Source: Epiperipatus broadwayi (Eukaryota > Onychophora > Udeonychophora > Euonychophora > Peripatidae). From it: DNA of 64,000 bases. The notes under the pieces were generated by a model. It ran no database searches and was not told the origin of the DNA. It saw only the letters and a program-made list of their open reading frames with translations. Position 1 is the stretch's first letter, and the number at the start of each line of letters is the position of its first letter. The stretch covers positions 1 through 64,000 of the forward strand of contig JAQFVV010000448.1 of assembly GCA_028023455.1 (NCBI GenBank). Direction: 5' to 3'. Both the position numbers and the translations under genes were made by a program. Shown here piece after piece: positions 1 through 11,270 of this stretch.

Positions 1-1960
1 TTTGTGACATTTATGCACGGAATCTTTACATATTTATTTACAAAACATAAAATATATATAGCTCAATTTTTGTGACTTGAAATGGAAAAATCCCATTGCG
101 GGCGAATAGTATTTCGAATTACCGTACTTAAACACATGAAACTAAGATCGGTTCTTCGATCTGTCTGTTTCAATATGTGCAGGTGGGTTTAAGCCTGTAT
201 GGTGTATTAATTTATATACATTTAATGTACATACAGAAAAAAATTAAGTATAGATACAAAAGTTATTTATATAAATATTAAAAAAGTTTAGAATGATTTA
301 AATATTTATTAGGAAGGCAATAATATTTTTGATATTTGAAAAAAATATTTAAAGTTACAAGATATCTCTGAAAATAAGTATTCAAATTATTTCTGATTCT
401 GACAGAAATTTTGAAAATCTAAATTATTAAAATAATAAAAGAAAAACTACTATTTCATAAATACAGATGTGTTGTTTATATATAAAAAGCTAATTAAAAT
501 ATATTTTGAATTCAAAAAGAAATTTAAAAAAAATAATTAAAAAATTATTTTTGTTCCTCAATTCAAAAGAATGTGAAAGTTATTTCAATAAATGTAAAAT
601 AATAAAAAACATCAATTACATTATAGTTATATTTTGCATTTTTATTTAATTAAAAAGGAAAATATATTCTGCTTAATGATCTATATAGTCCTTAGTATAT
701 AGCTATAAATACTAAGACACATTAATTTAAAAACGTGCAGAATCAAAAAAAAAGCTATTACTAGCAGGATTTTGTGATGGTTAGAGTTTGGGGTTGTCCA
801 AAGATGCAGGATATTGGTTCTCTCTATAGAATCTACATGACCACTGCATATTCAGACCTTACTTAATGAATTTCAAATATTATATAAGCTTAAAACAAAC
901 CGAACACTGTAAACAGTTGGATGATCCGTTCTGCTTAAACCAAATGTTAGAAGAGTAGCCACAAATGAAGTTGATCTATATATATATATATTTTAACTGT
1001 CAATCTCAGGTAAGTGATTTTATTCATGTCTCAGATTAAGTAGCAAAAAGATAACTAATATAACTATGTGATGCTAGAAATTAAGTAAGGGCTTATTTCT
1101 TATTGAACAATAATATATTATTAAACCACACATTGGATTAGCCAAAAATGAAATGGATAATGATTAAAGATAACATCAAACTTAATTCTGTGTATTTATA
1201 CCAAAATTTACATGTTATCTGAACTAACTGCTTTTAATAATACAAATATGATGTAAAAAATGATAATTCTTATAATATCTTGTCTGCAAGCAAATTTACA
1301 TAAATCAGAGTTACTATAGGTTCATCGATTTATAAGACACCAATGAATCTATAAATCAATGAATATATAATTCAATAAATATGTAATTCAAGGACTAGGT
1401 ATCTGTAACTTAATGGTTGTGTGATTTGAAGACTAGGTGATATGTAACTTAATATATATTTAAGTTAAAGAATAGATGATCCATAACTTAACAGACAAGT
1501 AAATTGAGGAATAGGTGAATCAATATTTCATGAAAGTGAATAAATGATGCACTTGTTGATAATTACATACAAATTTAATAACATCATAGCATAAAGAAAA
1601 ATTATATTAACAATCATAAAATTCAGAATCCATTATATATTACAATCTACCTTGATTCTATTACAGTCTTTAAAGATTTCTCTCTACATTCTCTTTAAAT
1701 AATATTATAATATACCTCTACAATCACACAAACCAATTGTTAGTAACATAAAAATCTTCCACATTAACATTCGGACATAAAAGATTGTAATGTTTGAAAA
1801 TATTCAAATGTCAAGAGACACCATACTATAAGTGAAAGTATTTTTTAAAAATCATATTTCTCTTTAAATCAAATAATGATTCTCTATAAGATCAATTATA
1901 TATCTTCAAAAAAATTTAAATATTAATTATATATTCTTTAGATTACATATAAAATTTATT
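1..1960. other. AT-rich intergenic or intronic sequence, no gene seen
   Basis: No coding stretch with recognisable homology was found on either strand. A small cluster of CpGs lies at about 105-160 in otherwise CpG-poor sequence, with a short inverted repeat around the run agatcggttcttcgatct at about 150-167. Between about 1320 and 1500 there is a loose, diverged tandem pattern of phrases such as gtaacttaat and gactaggt. Confidence 0.5.
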
Positions 1961-1969
1961 TACATGTAA

Positions 1970-2870
1970 GAAGAGGGATTTGAATTTCAGGATTTTTCAG
2001 TTTATTCATCCTCCACTCTATCTCAAGAAACCTATACACATGCCCATACTTATGAAAAAGATACTTGATTTTCAATATATCCCACACATATATACAATCA
2101 GTGCTTGGTTTATATTAAGATAGCAACTCCTCAAACTTTAATGGACAGGCTTCAGTCTTCTCACCCTTCCAACTATTCAACTGTCTATTTTATTGAAAAA
2201 CCAATGATTGAATTCTCAATGTCTTTATTGGATTTTATATTGTAGTCATACCCATGCAGACATTATATCAATCTAACCCCTCATATTATTTGACCATTAC
2301 ATATCCATATATATTAATAGGAGAGGAATGTCTGAAATTATACTAAGATGTAATCTATTTCCTGAGCATTATATAAATTTAAGGCAGTATGTAATTTGCT
2401 TATACTGAACGTTTCTTATATATGTAAGTAGAGAGATTTGAACTGAGAATCTTTAATCTATTCTTCCTCCACTTCATCTTAAGTAATCAATAAACATGAT
2501 CACATGCAAACAAAAAAATACATGATCTCCAAAATACATATTTTGTGCAGAACTAGAACTCATCAGTTGAACCAGATCATAATCTTTTGCACATATATAA
2601 ACAATCAGTGCTCAGTTTATATTAAGATAGCAATTCCTCAAACTTTAAGGATAGGCTTCAATCTTCTCACCCTTCCAACTATTCAACCATCCATTTCATT
2701 GAAAAACTGATGATGGAATGTGCTAAGTCTTATTGGATTTGATATTGTAGATCATACCCATGCAGTCATTACATCACCCTTATCCTTCATTCTATTTGAC
2801 CACTACATGTCCACATATATTAGTAAGAGAGGGATAGCTGAAATTATATTAAGATGTATGTAGTTCTAAA
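1970..2870 (+). repeat. Two head-to-tail copies of a ~460-bp repeat, pseudo-LTR-like
   Basis: Two diverged copies of the same unit follow each other. They start near 1970 and 2432 with the phrases gagggatttgaa and gagagatttgaac, so the period is about 460 bp. Shared landmarks are tcctccact, acaatcagtgct, tatattaagatagcaa, ctcaaacttta and cacccttccaactattcaa. A third copy follows in inverted orientation at 2876-3178. Head-to-tail units followed by an inverted unit is the same layout as the hammerhead-bearing Penelope pseudo-LTR array at 48.8-50.7 kb, which is why I suspect a pseudo-LTR. The small reading frames inside are conserved only because the repeat is. Confidence 0.7.
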
Positions 2871-2875
2871 GCAGT

Positions 2876-3178
2876 ATGAAGGTTGAATAGTTGGAAGGGT
2901 GGAAAGATTGAAGCCTGTTCATTAAAGTTTGAGGAATTGATATCTTAATACAAACTGAGCACCGATTGTGTATATATGTGAGAGAGATTATGATCTGGTC
3001 TAACTGATGAGTGCTGAAGCTGCTCAAAATACATATATTGGGGATCATTTATCTTTTTCACATGTGTGTGATCATTTGTGTCAAATACTTGAGATGGAAT
3101 GGAGGATGAATAAACTGAAAAATTCTGAGTCCAAATCTTTCTAATTACACATATATAAGACACATTCAGTATAAACAA
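2876..3178 (-). repeat. Inverted copy of the ~460-bp repeat; possible hammerhead relic
   Basis: This is the reverse complement of the units at 1970-2870, starting at gttgaatagttggaaggg. On the plus strand at about 3003-3025 it reads CTGATGA, then gtgctgaagctgctc, then AAAA. This resembles a hammerhead core in which the invariant G of GAAA has become A. The stems around it are imperfect, so the ribozyme reading is tentative. Confidence 0.6.
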
Positions 3179-3801
3179 CTTACATACAGTCTTAGAATTA
3201 AATTTATTTATAAAAATTAAATTATCTAAATTACTTGAATCTTAACTTTGTAGTGAATAGTATTAATAGGTAAAATAAATTATCATTTTAAATTTTAAAA
3301 AAGAAAAGCATTTATAATAAATAAATATATTTCTTATATAAATATATTATAAATTAAAGTAGAAAATTTAATGATAATTTTCAAGAATTCTCTTTATTTT
3401 ATTAGCATTTGTCTTTCAATTACAGTTTTTTTATGTCCTATGAAGCATTCCAATAATAATAATGATGATAATGTTTCCATATATATTATCCATACATAGT
3501 TTCCAGTTATTTCAACTTTATTATATTTTTTCTTTTCATATGTGTCCAAATAGCTATGGTTTTAAATCACTTAGCATAGTATTAATACTGACATCAAAAA
3601 ATGATTTTTTTTCTTTTGATTGTCATTCATTCTATTCATGATTTTACACATATTAATCAAAAGGACATCCATGTCCTTTCTTTGTAAATCATTCATTATT
3701 ATTTTATCATCAAATTGGTAAAGCATTAAATTTATCAGATATAAAAATAATAATCTCACCAAAGTAAAAAAGTTTTATCTGATTACTAAGTAACAATGTC
3801 A

Positions 3802-3880
3802 AGCATTGATGGTAGTGGTCAGCACAGCTGCCTTACAAGTAGTTGTCCCAGGTTTGCGGGTTCGCTTCCCGGCCGATGCT
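3802..3880 (+). repeat. tRNA-like sequence (tRNA-derived SINE head or tRNA pseudogene)
   Basis: A 79-nt stretch can form a 7-bp acceptor-like stem, AGCATTG with CGATGCT. It has an A-box-like ggtagtggtcagc, an anticodon-like arm with loop CTTACAA (which would read TAC, Val) and a B box ggttcgcttcc. The T and D stems have mismatches, so it is probably not a functional tRNA. The flanks extend the inverted pairing (atgtcaagcat and atgctttgacat), and a run of A follows at 3891. A/B-box spacing plus an A-run suggests a tRNA-derived SINE. Confidence 0.55.
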
Positions 3881-3891
3881 TTGACATATGA

Positions 3892-6685
3892 AAAAAAAAA
3901 GTTACAGTGTTTTCTTTTGTTTTATAAAGAATTGTTCATGAGTTCTCTTTTTTTTATACAATAAAAATAGTTTGTTATTCAATTTGATATAATCATTTTT
4001 ATTTTAAATCAAATAAAGTATTTTTAAAATGAAGATATTTTTTATCATTTGTTTTATATATTCATTTAAATTTACATTCTTTCTGAGTTTGAATCTATTT
4101 CTATCTTATATTTATTTTTAATTATCTTAACTATTCTAATATTAACTAAATTAAACATTACAAAAACAAATATTTCCTTATTGTTTTCTTTATTTATAAT
4201 TTAATAGAATAGATGGGCACGTGATACATATATATATGTAAAATTAAGAATTGAAAACAGTCTCATATCAAACCATGAAGAAATAGCATTTTAAATGTTG
4301 AACAAAAAATCTAGAATAGAATGAATTTACAATCCATGGAGCTTCTGATGTGTAAAAACTCACCTCTTTCAATAGTGATGAAAATTCAAAGTGAAATTAA
4401 TTTTTGTCAGATGGAATATGAGATTCAATAATTATTAGATTGATTATATATATTATCTGGATATGTTAATTTCATATATATAGTGCATGGAAAAATAAGA
4501 AACTACTGTTTATACATAAAGCCTATTTTATAAACCATAGAAATACAGACGGAAGAAATTTGCTATTGAAAAAAAATCTATAACATTAATTCAATTCTTA
4601 AAAAAAAATATAAGAAAAATAATTTTACTGCCTAAACTAATTTGTTTTAAAAAAAAACTTTGAATAAATTATTTAAAATACTCATAATAAAACAAGTTTG
4701 AAAATTCTTCAAGTTCATCAAAGATAACAATTGAAACTGTCTAGTTTAAAGTGTCAAATAAAAAAGAATAAGATAAAGTTAACATGTCTAGATGGTAGTG
4801 TAAATTTTCAAATGAAATTATTAAGTATTATATAATTTTAAAATGAAACAAGTTAGTTGAAAGATTTATTTTTTATTGAGTTATTTTATATTAGATGAAT
4901 AAATATATCTCCTAAAATGAAAATCATTATATATATATATGTTTTTATATGTAAAACAGATAAATTAATTTTATATTGTAAATCTAAAAACTTTAAATAA
5001 TAGTCAATATGTTCTTATATTTTCTATAGGCAAGCATTGAAAAAATTACATTATAAAAATAATTTAGCATATATTTTAAAAGAAAATGTTTAAGAATTGA
5101 AATATATTTTTTGCATGTTTTTTAAATTCATGTATATATATATATATATGTCATCTAGGTCCACTAACTATTTACATATGTAAGAATAACTGATATATAA
5201 TTTAATGTCAAATTGAAACTAATATTTAAAATATTTTTGTATTATTAAGTATGATAAGAGGTCATCTATTTATTTGCATTCATTAGAAACAGGGCACAGG
5301 TTTGAGAAGGATAGTATAAAAATGATTAATTATACAAGTAATAGAAGGGATAGAAAAATCAAAAAGCAATATTTATTAAAATAATAAAACCAAATCTTAA
5401 TAGGGATTTTGGGGTAAAGATAATAATTTTATGAATAATTATAGTTTGAATATAAAAATGTTTAAAAATAAAAGTTGAAGAAAATGACAATAAAGGGAGT
5501 TGTTAAACAAGTATAAGAATGTTTGAAAATTTGTCAGTTGGTTTTTGGAAATAGCATTATAAAGATGTGAGTATTTAGTAATTTAATAAAAAGGTAATTT
5601 ATAATGTAAAAAAGTTAATAGTTAAATATATAATAAAAATAAAGAAAGTTTAGAAGTAATTAAGAAAATAGAATTAAAAAGTTAATAATAAAATGATAGA
5701 TTAAATAGTAGAGTTTAAAGATTAAAGTTTTAAAATTATAATAAAATTGTTTTAGAATAATTTAATAATAAAATACTATAAATAAGAAAATAAAATTAGT
5801 TACGAATAGAATAATAAAATGGAAATGATTATTTATAATGGTCAAATGTATGTTATTGATTATGTACATAAATATAATGTATTAATTGTATGATTATATA
5901 TTTGGATATTGTAACTCTGATGATGTCTGTAAGAGTAAAGTTTTGGTGTAAAAAATAGTATTGTTAAGTGTATAAGAAAGTTGGAAATGGTATCATAGGT
6001 TTATTTTTAAAAATAAATATTATCTGTTTAAAATATTTATTAGTAATAAAAAAAACAATACTTTTTAGGAACTGAATAAAATACAATTTAAATAATTTTC
6101 ATTATATTTTGTTTATTCAGATTAAATTTGAAATTAATTTATGAACTTTTAATCCCAAAATTCAGAAAATAAAGGTTAATTACTTATTTTAGAAATTAAC
6201 TTAAGATTTTATCAAAAACAGTTATTGGTAAATAATCCCAAATGCTCACATACATAATTATTCATCTACATAATGCATATTTCCCTTTATCAAATTAGGC
6301 TTGAATTCCTTATCATTTTAATTACAATTTTTAGATATCTTTAAAAATAAATATCTTAACAAAATTTAACTTTTATACTAGTTCAAATTATTTAAGTCCA
6401 ATTTTAAATCCTAGGGTAATTAAAATACTGTTATTTTTTACAATTTAATAAGTGAACTTTTTTTTTTTAATTTTGTTTTATAAAATTTAAAATTATATAT
6501 AATACAGTTTATTCCCAATTTATTTTTATGATGGTGTGTACCAATAAAAAGAGTACACTATATACATGTGTGTGTCTGTAATAAATTAAGTTTGATGTCT
6601 GTATTGTTTCTAAAAGATATGTAATATTCAAATTTATTTATATATTAAATGCAATAATATTCATAAAAATTTGAAGTTATTTTAT
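3892..6685. other. AT-rich non-coding stretch
   Basis: No gene or repeat could be supported here. It contains only simple AT runs, for example (AT)n near 4930 and 5134-5150. It lies downstream of the last visible ENPP exon on the minus strand, so a further 3' exon could in principle be here. I searched by eye for the expected GYDN-type motif and did not find it. Confidence 0.5.
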
Positions 6686-7206
6686 TAGAAATACTTTCGA
6701 CTATATTCTTTGTAGTATTTAACAACTGTAAAATGTTGAATAATCAAAACAAGACATCATTTCAGAATTCCCATAATTCAATTCAGATCTCCCACAATTC
6801 TGCTATTTTAATGTTTGATGATTGCCATTCATGAACATTTAATGATTTCTTGAAATTAATATAGTCTCTTTTATTTTACTTTTATCTGGGCATTGTTCAA
6901 TTTGTATAATATTTATATTTTTATAATCAAATTTAAATCCATATTTACAAGTTTTATTATGATCAAATATAACAGATGATGAAGGTTTATTTTTATTTTT
7001 TCCTGGTTGTTTATCTTTTTGAATTCTTTTATTTAAAAGCATACTTAAAATAAAAAAGGCTATCTGCAATCATCAATCATTAAAATAACATAATTGTGGA
7101 AGAACTGAATTAATTATGGGAGTTATGAAATGATGACTCATTTTGATTATTCAACATTATATAGTTGACAAAGACTACAGAGAGTATAGTTGAAAATACT
7201 TCTAAC
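6686..7206. repeat. Large imperfect inverted repeat around a Penelope GIY-YIG remnant
   Basis: The arms at 6686-6826 and 7066-7206 are reverse complements of each other at roughly 80% identity. Matching phrases include gaatcatcatttc/gaaatgatgac, ttgaataatca/tgattattcaa and gtttgatgattgc/gcaatcatcaatc. The 240-bp spacer holds the C-terminal piece of a PLE protein on the minus strand. Inverted pseudo-LTR copies around a truncated body are common for Penelope-like elements. Confidence 0.7.
6839..7069 (-). pseudogene. Penelope-like element, C-terminal GIY-YIG endonuclease remnant
   Basis: The minus-strand frame encodes 76 residues. The middle and end match the C-terminal part of the GIY-YIG nuclease of PLEs: a SSSVIFDH segment, then FKFDYKNINIIQ, then a KSKIKETILI segment holding the usual Glu-containing helix. 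The same layout occurs in the intact PLE at 50.65 kb (SSVFFEH, then RRKIKEAFYI) and in the remnant at 17.9 kb. The VYxI/YIGET half and the whole reverse transcriptase are absent, so this is a truncated fossil. It sits in the loop of a large inverted repeat. Confidence 0.6.
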
Positions 7207-7305
7207 TTTAATTTGTTTTTTGATAATTTAATTTGTGTGAATGTTACTGTATTTAATATACAGATATAAATTTGAATATTACATCTATATATATAACAAT
7301 AATAA

Positions 7306-7344
7306 AAATAATGAAGGTTAAGAAATTAACCAAAAGTACTTCTG
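7306..7344 (+). ncRNA. Decayed hammerhead ribozyme, AGUACU family
   Basis: The order is core-like TAATGA, stem II GGTTAA with TTAACC, then AAA and the self-complementary AGTACT, then TTCTG. The invariant G before AAA is A, which fits CpG decay of an ancestral CCGAAA. The same arrangement recurs at 17776-17819 and 18777-18820. The following sequence to about 7440 (a GTT/ATT-rich stretch, then aattaacagacattttattt) is shared with 18820-18965. Confidence 0.45.
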
Positions 7345-7740
7345 TGGATTGAAAGATTATAAATAATAGTTAATAACCATTATGTTTATTATTTTTATTG
7401 TTGTTACAATATTTTTTAATTAACAGACATTTTATTTGTGTAGATATATTTTACAAAAAAAATATTTTCATAAGATTCCACTGAGGTTGAATTGATTTGT
7501 TAGTCATTAAAACTTCTGATTAATTCCCCTGTATGTATAAATTGGACAGCAATAAAGCAATTCATGGTTTACATTTAACCATTACTAACTAGGTCCAAAA
7601 TTGTGTGTAAATTCCATTTTCTATGAAGATTTTATCACAGAAATTTAGCTTTCATATATCTTGTGTTTTATTTACTCAAGTTTACTTCACTCTTTATATA
7701 TTTATATACAATTCTCAGAATTCCAATTATATATATATTA

Positions 7741-7899
7741 CAAAAAAATCAAGTCAAATGTCACATGATCTAATTTAAACAAGCTTGTATTACAAATGTT
7801 ATGTAAAGAGCTCACAAATAAACTCTTAACAAGCTTTGCAGAATAGGGATATTCTGCAAAACTTGTTAAGAGCTTATTTGTGAGCTCTTTATATAACAT
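7741..7899 (-). mobile_element. Palindromic short element with CATGTGACAT-type tail
   Basis: The arms of about 49 bp at 7797-7846 and 7850-7899 (atgtaaagagctcacaaata against tatttgtgagctctttatat) meet at a 3-nt centre. A tail on the left, aagtcaaatgtcacatgatc followed by acaagcttgt, is the reverse complement of the tails right of the elements at 14029 and 40811, so the three belong to one family. No hammerhead core is left between the arms here. Confidence 0.65.
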
Positions 7900-7905
7900 A
7901 TATAT

Positions 7906-8430
7906 ATATATGTAATAAAATCTGTTGATAAGTTAAAAGTACAGAGGGTCTCTCAGAAGTTATATTTTATAATAGTCTAATTTTTTGCCTAATGCACTTT
8001 TCAATATTTCAAATTATTATTATGACAAAACAATAATTATAATTATGATGTGAAAACATTGAAAGTGTATTAAAAAAGTACTGTAAAATATTTTAAATTA
8101 TTATTAAATGTAGTAGCTGCATATAAATTTAAACCTTCTCTGATTTATGGTTAGTATATATTGGGTCTTGGTACGGGTGATAAAGTTAGTTGAAATTAGA
8201 TCTTATATTATCATAGATCGCAATTCAGAATTTGACTATTACATAATAAGATAATAGAAAACAATTACAAGCTTCCTTTTTTAATACATAAATACATATT
8301 TTATAATAATGTATGTGTATCATATATATATATCGAAATACATGTACATATGTCTACATATATAAACAACACATCTCAAATATTTTAAATAATGCATTAA
8401 ACAATAAAAAAGTTAAATAAAAATCTTTAC
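7906..8430. other. Intron of the ENPP-like gene, AT-rich
   Basis: This is sequence 3' of the exon at 8431-8587 on the transcribed strand. The exon has a clear donor (GTAAAG), so this is the start of a further intron. No other feature is visible. Confidence 0.6.
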
Positions 8431-8587
8431 ATCATAACAGTCCATTTTGGCTTGACTCTTAAAAGGATAGGACTAATTCGACCACTGTTAGCATAATGTA
8501 ATCTTTTTGGAAAGTCCTCTTTTTTGAAGACATCAAAATTCGGTGATTTACACAAAAGTTTGTCCATAGCATCTTCAAAAGAATTAT
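8431..8587 (-). CDS. ENPP: ENPP1-3-like phosphodiesterase, internal exon (most 3' seen)
   Basis: This 157-bp exon encodes the end of the visible part of the catalytic domain: a segment with KLLCKSPNFDVF, then KKEDFPKRLHYANSGRI, then a KPKWTVMM end. In ENPP1-3 the matching positions read PKRLHYA...RI and W, just before the last metal-binding GYDN motif. That motif would lie in the next exon, which I did not find in the window. The acceptor is TTTCTTAG and the donor GTAAAG. The exon starts with two bases that complete a codon with the single base left by exon 16093-16203. The protein is expected to be a secreted or type-II membrane enzyme that hydrolyses nucleotide or lysophospholipid phosphodiesters with two zinc ions. 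The substrate cannot be told from this part. Confidence 0.92.
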
Positions 8588-11270
8588 CTAAGAAATGTGA
8601 AAAAAGACATTATTAATCAGTTCAGAATAATATTTTATTTAATAATTTTCACCTACATAAATTTACAGTATAATGTAAAATACTGTTTTTAAGTCATGAC
8701 AAAAATTTCTGTACAAGCAAAGCTATATTATATGCATGGAAACCATGTTTAAAAATGTATTTCTTCAAAACTTTTTTGCAACAATGTAAACACATTTATT
8801 TCTGTCCATTTATTATCCTCTTTCAACCTACTCAACAAATTATTTATCACTCTTGAAATATTTCCCTTTCTTTTCCTATCATATTATATTATTATTACAT
8901 ACTGCCTGTGTGCTTGATAAATAATTAGAACATTATCATATTATAATAAAAGCTGTAATATTCTTTCCATTCTGATCTATATAAAATCATAAATAAAAAG
9001 TAAATCTTCATCATTTTTATTTACCTCTCTTCTCTCGCCCATATAATTTATTCTGTTTCTCTTTCAACATTTTATACATTTTAAAAATAAATGTTCTCCT
9101 CTACTATATTCATAAAAACCACATTTACAATCCTAATTATCATTCTATTTAAACCCCTTTCCATTTAAAAATGGTTATATCTTTATTTTGACTTTAGATC
9201 CAGTTGCTTATGTATTTAATTTTGGTTTAGAGGGAAGATAGATTGAGAGCAGTAAATATATTATTTATATTGCTTTTTAACTTTTTATTGTGAAAATCAT
9301 TTAAATATAAATATAAACAAAATAAGCATCAATAGGTTTAATATATCTACTTATATAATATTATATGCTGTTCAATGAAGTGACTGAACATTTAGAACTG
9401 TATGAGATCTGCAACAATTTTATTTGCTAATTAATTAGACTTTTGAGTTAGAATCAACATATATTGTGTGATTACACACAACTTAATGTTGTTAGATGCA
9501 TAATGTAGTACAAGGATATAATAATTTTCTTAAAATAAGTTTTTCTAGTCCTGAAATTGTTTAGCATCAGCCATTGAACAGATATTTTCAGGCATTCTTC
9601 CATACATTGGTATACATTTAGGTTAACTTAAATCAATAAAATTGTAGGAATAATTGAATACATTAATACTTCAGTTTTGATGTTATAATATATTAGCCAT
9701 AACACTAAAAGGATTATCTAAAATAAAAATGTAAGGTAGCAACATGGATAGTTATGTAATTGTTGAACTACATAGGTAACTAACTTCATATTTCATAGCA
9801 TACATTCACTGGTAATGGCTAAATCAATCTAAGCAAAAATATATTGTGAATCATTGCTAAATACAAAATTCTACCATTTATATCATTAAGTAGCTATCTC
9901 ATTTACTTAATGAAAACTATTACAAATACTAGATATGGAGGCTGCCTCTGTTTTTTGATTACACCTTATGGTTATTGTCATAATTAAATGTTTTCTATAT
10001 TAACATATTTCAATATTACTTGGAGAAAAATATTCCTTTTTTTTTTCAAGTAACAGTACTAAGTATTTTACTCCATGGAATTATTTTAGCATAAAGATTA
10101 TTCAGTAATTGACTTTTGTCATGGTCTTATTAATATATATTTCTTGCACTGTAGATCACATGATTAGTTAGCAATTTTGATAATATGTTTTCTCTAATGG
10201 CTCACATCTAATTTGCATATTATTATGTTATATCATTTGCTTCTACATAGGGTATTTATATATTTAAATCCTTTTCATTATTTTGTTTTTATATTCACAA
10301 ACTCATATTGTTTATTTCATTACAGTACAAAGATTCTATAAAACTGTTTAAAATGTTCTGTTGTTTACATAAACTACATTGCTATTTGTTTTCAAAATGA
10401 TTCTCAATAAATTAATTCTTTTTAATCTATCAGTGACTTTTATTTGAAAATATCAGAATTATCAGTAATTTATAAAGAAGAAATGATTTGTTTGGATATA
10501 TCTTTATAAGCATATTTTTGATGAAATTGTGTATATATTTATTATACAACCAACCGTAATTTTTTTTAAAAAACTCAGACTGATTAATGAAGTCTTTGAT
10601 TTTAGCTTGTTTAAAAATTCAAGTACATTTTATCTTCTTCATAATGTAAATATTAATGTTTAAGAGATATTTGTTATAGTATTTACTTTTATTGTTTCTC
10701 CTTTCAACTAATAAATATATGAAACTAAATAAAAATACCAAGTATCAAGATGTAATGTAATACATGTTTTATTTTGATACATATATACTTGTAGCTTTTT
10801 TTTTGTAAAATTGTATACTCAGATTTTGCTACACTAAAATAATAAGCTTTTCTTCTTGTTTATTTATTAATTTGGCTTTATTATTATCCCTCTGTAGTTG
10901 TAAAATATGCTTTTCTTTGTCTAGAAGTTGATTCCTTAAAGTTACTATTTCAGGACTTAATCAAAGTTTTGCCTAGTATCTAAAGATTTTATTACTATGC
11001 TTTTTATATAATATTTTCATATCTTTTATTTCTTCTTTATTATTTAAATGGTCCAAAAAATAGCAACTATAGCCATCAATTGCAATCGCTATAATTGGTC
11101 AAATGCTGAAGAATGCAGCACATTTATTGACTGCTCTCATTCATCTATATTGTAAGTTTTAATGGATTGTTTTTGTAATAATTTATATCATGGCTTTTGC
11201 ACAAAGACAACTGAATTTAAAAAATCAATCATAACATAACTTTGCTAGAAAACCGTGACTGAATGGTGAA
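8588..11270. other. ENPP intron (start of a 7.5-kb intron), no gene seen
   Basis: AT-rich sequence between ENPP exons. Nothing coding or clearly repetitive was recognised before the LINE relic that begins near 11270. Confidence 0.5.
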
